Origin: Chloroflexi bacterium GWB2_49_20
Lineage (GTDB): Bacteria; Chloroflexota; Anaerolineae; Anaerolineales; Villigracilaceae
DNA length: 64,000 nucleotides
NCBI GenBank assembly: GCA_001796335.1
Contig: MGMF01000014.1
Span: 195,982-259,981, forward strand
Direction: 5' to 3'
Shown here in pieces: positions 63,424 through 64,000 of this stretch. The translations under genes and the position numbers were made by a program. Every line of letters starts with the position of its first letter. The stretch's first letter is position 1. The notes under the pieces were generated by a model, which saw only the letters and a program-made list of their open reading frames with translations, did not search any database and was not told where the DNA came from.

Positions 63424-64000
63424 TTAGAACTGTTCCAGGAATCGGACGTCATTTCCCCAGAAATAACGGATGTCTTCTATCTTGTAGCGCAGCATGGCCT
63501 GGCGTTCGGGTCCCATGCCAAAAGCAAAGCCGGTATATCTTAATGGATCGTAACCGCCATTTTGCAGCACCAGCGGATGCACCATGCCGCAGCCCAGGAT
63601 CTCCAGCCAGCCGGATTGCTTGCAGACCGGGCAGCCCTTGCCGCCGCACACGAAGCATTCCACATCCATTTCAGCGGAAGGCTCGGTGAATGGGAAGTGC
63701 TGGGCACGGAAGCGCGTGCGTGCATTTTGGCCAAACATGCGGCGGGCAAAGTCATTCAGGGTGCCTTTCAGGTCGCTGAAGGTGATGCTCCTGCCAACCG
63801 CCAGCCCCTCCACCTGGTTGAACTGTACCTCGGAGCGGGCCGTGATCTGTTCATAGCGGAAACACATGCCCGGCAGGGCGATGCGGATGGGCGGCGGGTT
63901 ATTTGGGTCTGTGGCAGCCGCGGCACGCATGGCACGGATCTGCCCGGGGGAGGTGTGGGTTCTCAACAGCACCGGGTTGTCACCGCGCTCGCCCGCTTCC
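63424..64000 (-). CDS. pheS: Phenylalanyl-tRNA synthetase alpha chain, C-terminal part (runs off the window)
   Basis: The reverse-strand frame is open from the window edge to the stop at 63424. It contains motif 2 ([14 protein letters not shown]...[22 protein letters not shown]), the phenylalanine-pocket region [15 protein letters not shown], a Cys-rich loop [12 protein letters not shown] and motif 3 ([16 protein letters not shown]). It is the catalytic subunit of PheRS; about the last 190 residues are in view. Confidence 0.95.
   Translation of the reverse strand, partial: EAGERGDNPVLLRTHTSPGQIRAMRAAAATDPNNPPPIRIALPGMCFRYEQITARSEVQFNQVEGLAVGRSITFSDLKGTLNDFARRMFGQNARTRFRAQHFPFTEPSAEMDVECFVCGGKGCPVCKQSGWLEILGCGMVHPLVLQNGGYDPLRYTGFAFGMGPERQAMLRYKIEDIRYFWGNDVRFLEQF

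Overview
The window looks like a chromosomal segment of a Gram-positive-type or monoderm-like anaerobe, most probably a member of the Chloroflexota (Anaerolineae-like). The main hints are the protein families: NBR1-type Ig-like lipoproteins, large membrane GT39-type glycosyltransferases, a lysine 2,3-aminomutase and a split B12-dependent acyl-CoA mutase. This assignment is inference from family content, not from a marker-gene tree. Both ends are cut inside genes (ftsK on the left, pheS on the right).

Layout: 1-1.6 kb ftsK (partial, minus). 1.67-1.85 kb a MITE-like element with terminal inverted repeats and an 8-bp target duplication. 1.9-3.8 kb RNase Z and 6-phosphofructokinase. 4.0-13.6 kb three large secreted proteins that share near-identical 89-residue fibronectin-III-like repeats: a LasA-like M23 peptidase, an HExxH metalloprotease lipoprotein and an exported protein of unknown N-terminal function. 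13.6-14.05 kb a second copy of the MITE and a decayed phosphofructokinase tail. 14.2-24.1 kb an AT-rich surface-glycan locus: GT2, GT4, two SAM methyltransferases, a flippase-like membrane protein and two multi-spanning glycosyltransferases. 24.4-29.0 kb a minus-strand set: TrmO-like methyltransferase, an acyl-CoA mutase with isobutyryl-CoA-type specificity residues, galactokinase and a class V aminotransferase.

The most striking part is 29.44-53.32 kb. A tRNA-Arg(GCG) is followed by two consecutive modules, each opening with the same 272-bp sequence (A, 99 % identical by eye) and each closing with a related ~350-bp sequence (B). The order is tRNA - A1 - cargo 1 - B1 - A2 - cargo 2 - B2 - surE. 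Cargo 1 (plus strand) is a cupin-PocR histidine kinase, its AraC-type response regulator, a Liv-type ABC importer, a UroD-family protein, a succinyl-CoA-synthetase-like pair and an HMG-CoA-lyase-like enzyme: a self-contained sense-import-activate-cleave pathway for an unknown carboxylate. Cargo 2 (minus strand) is one long operon behind a perfect 18-bp-arm palindrome: a SorC-type regulator, a DhnA/LsrF-type aldolase, a GGDGT kinase, a zinc dehydrogenase, an ECF transporter, a PfkB kinase and an ADP-ribosylglycohydrolase. No integrase is present. The two cargos look like interchangeable cassettes accreted at one tRNA site.

53.3-64 kb returns to ordinary chromosome: surE, kamA, a zinc-ribbon membrane protein, an NBR1-domain lipoprotein, an aldo/keto reductase, a membrane diguanylate cyclase, a small membrane protein, pheT and pheS (partial).
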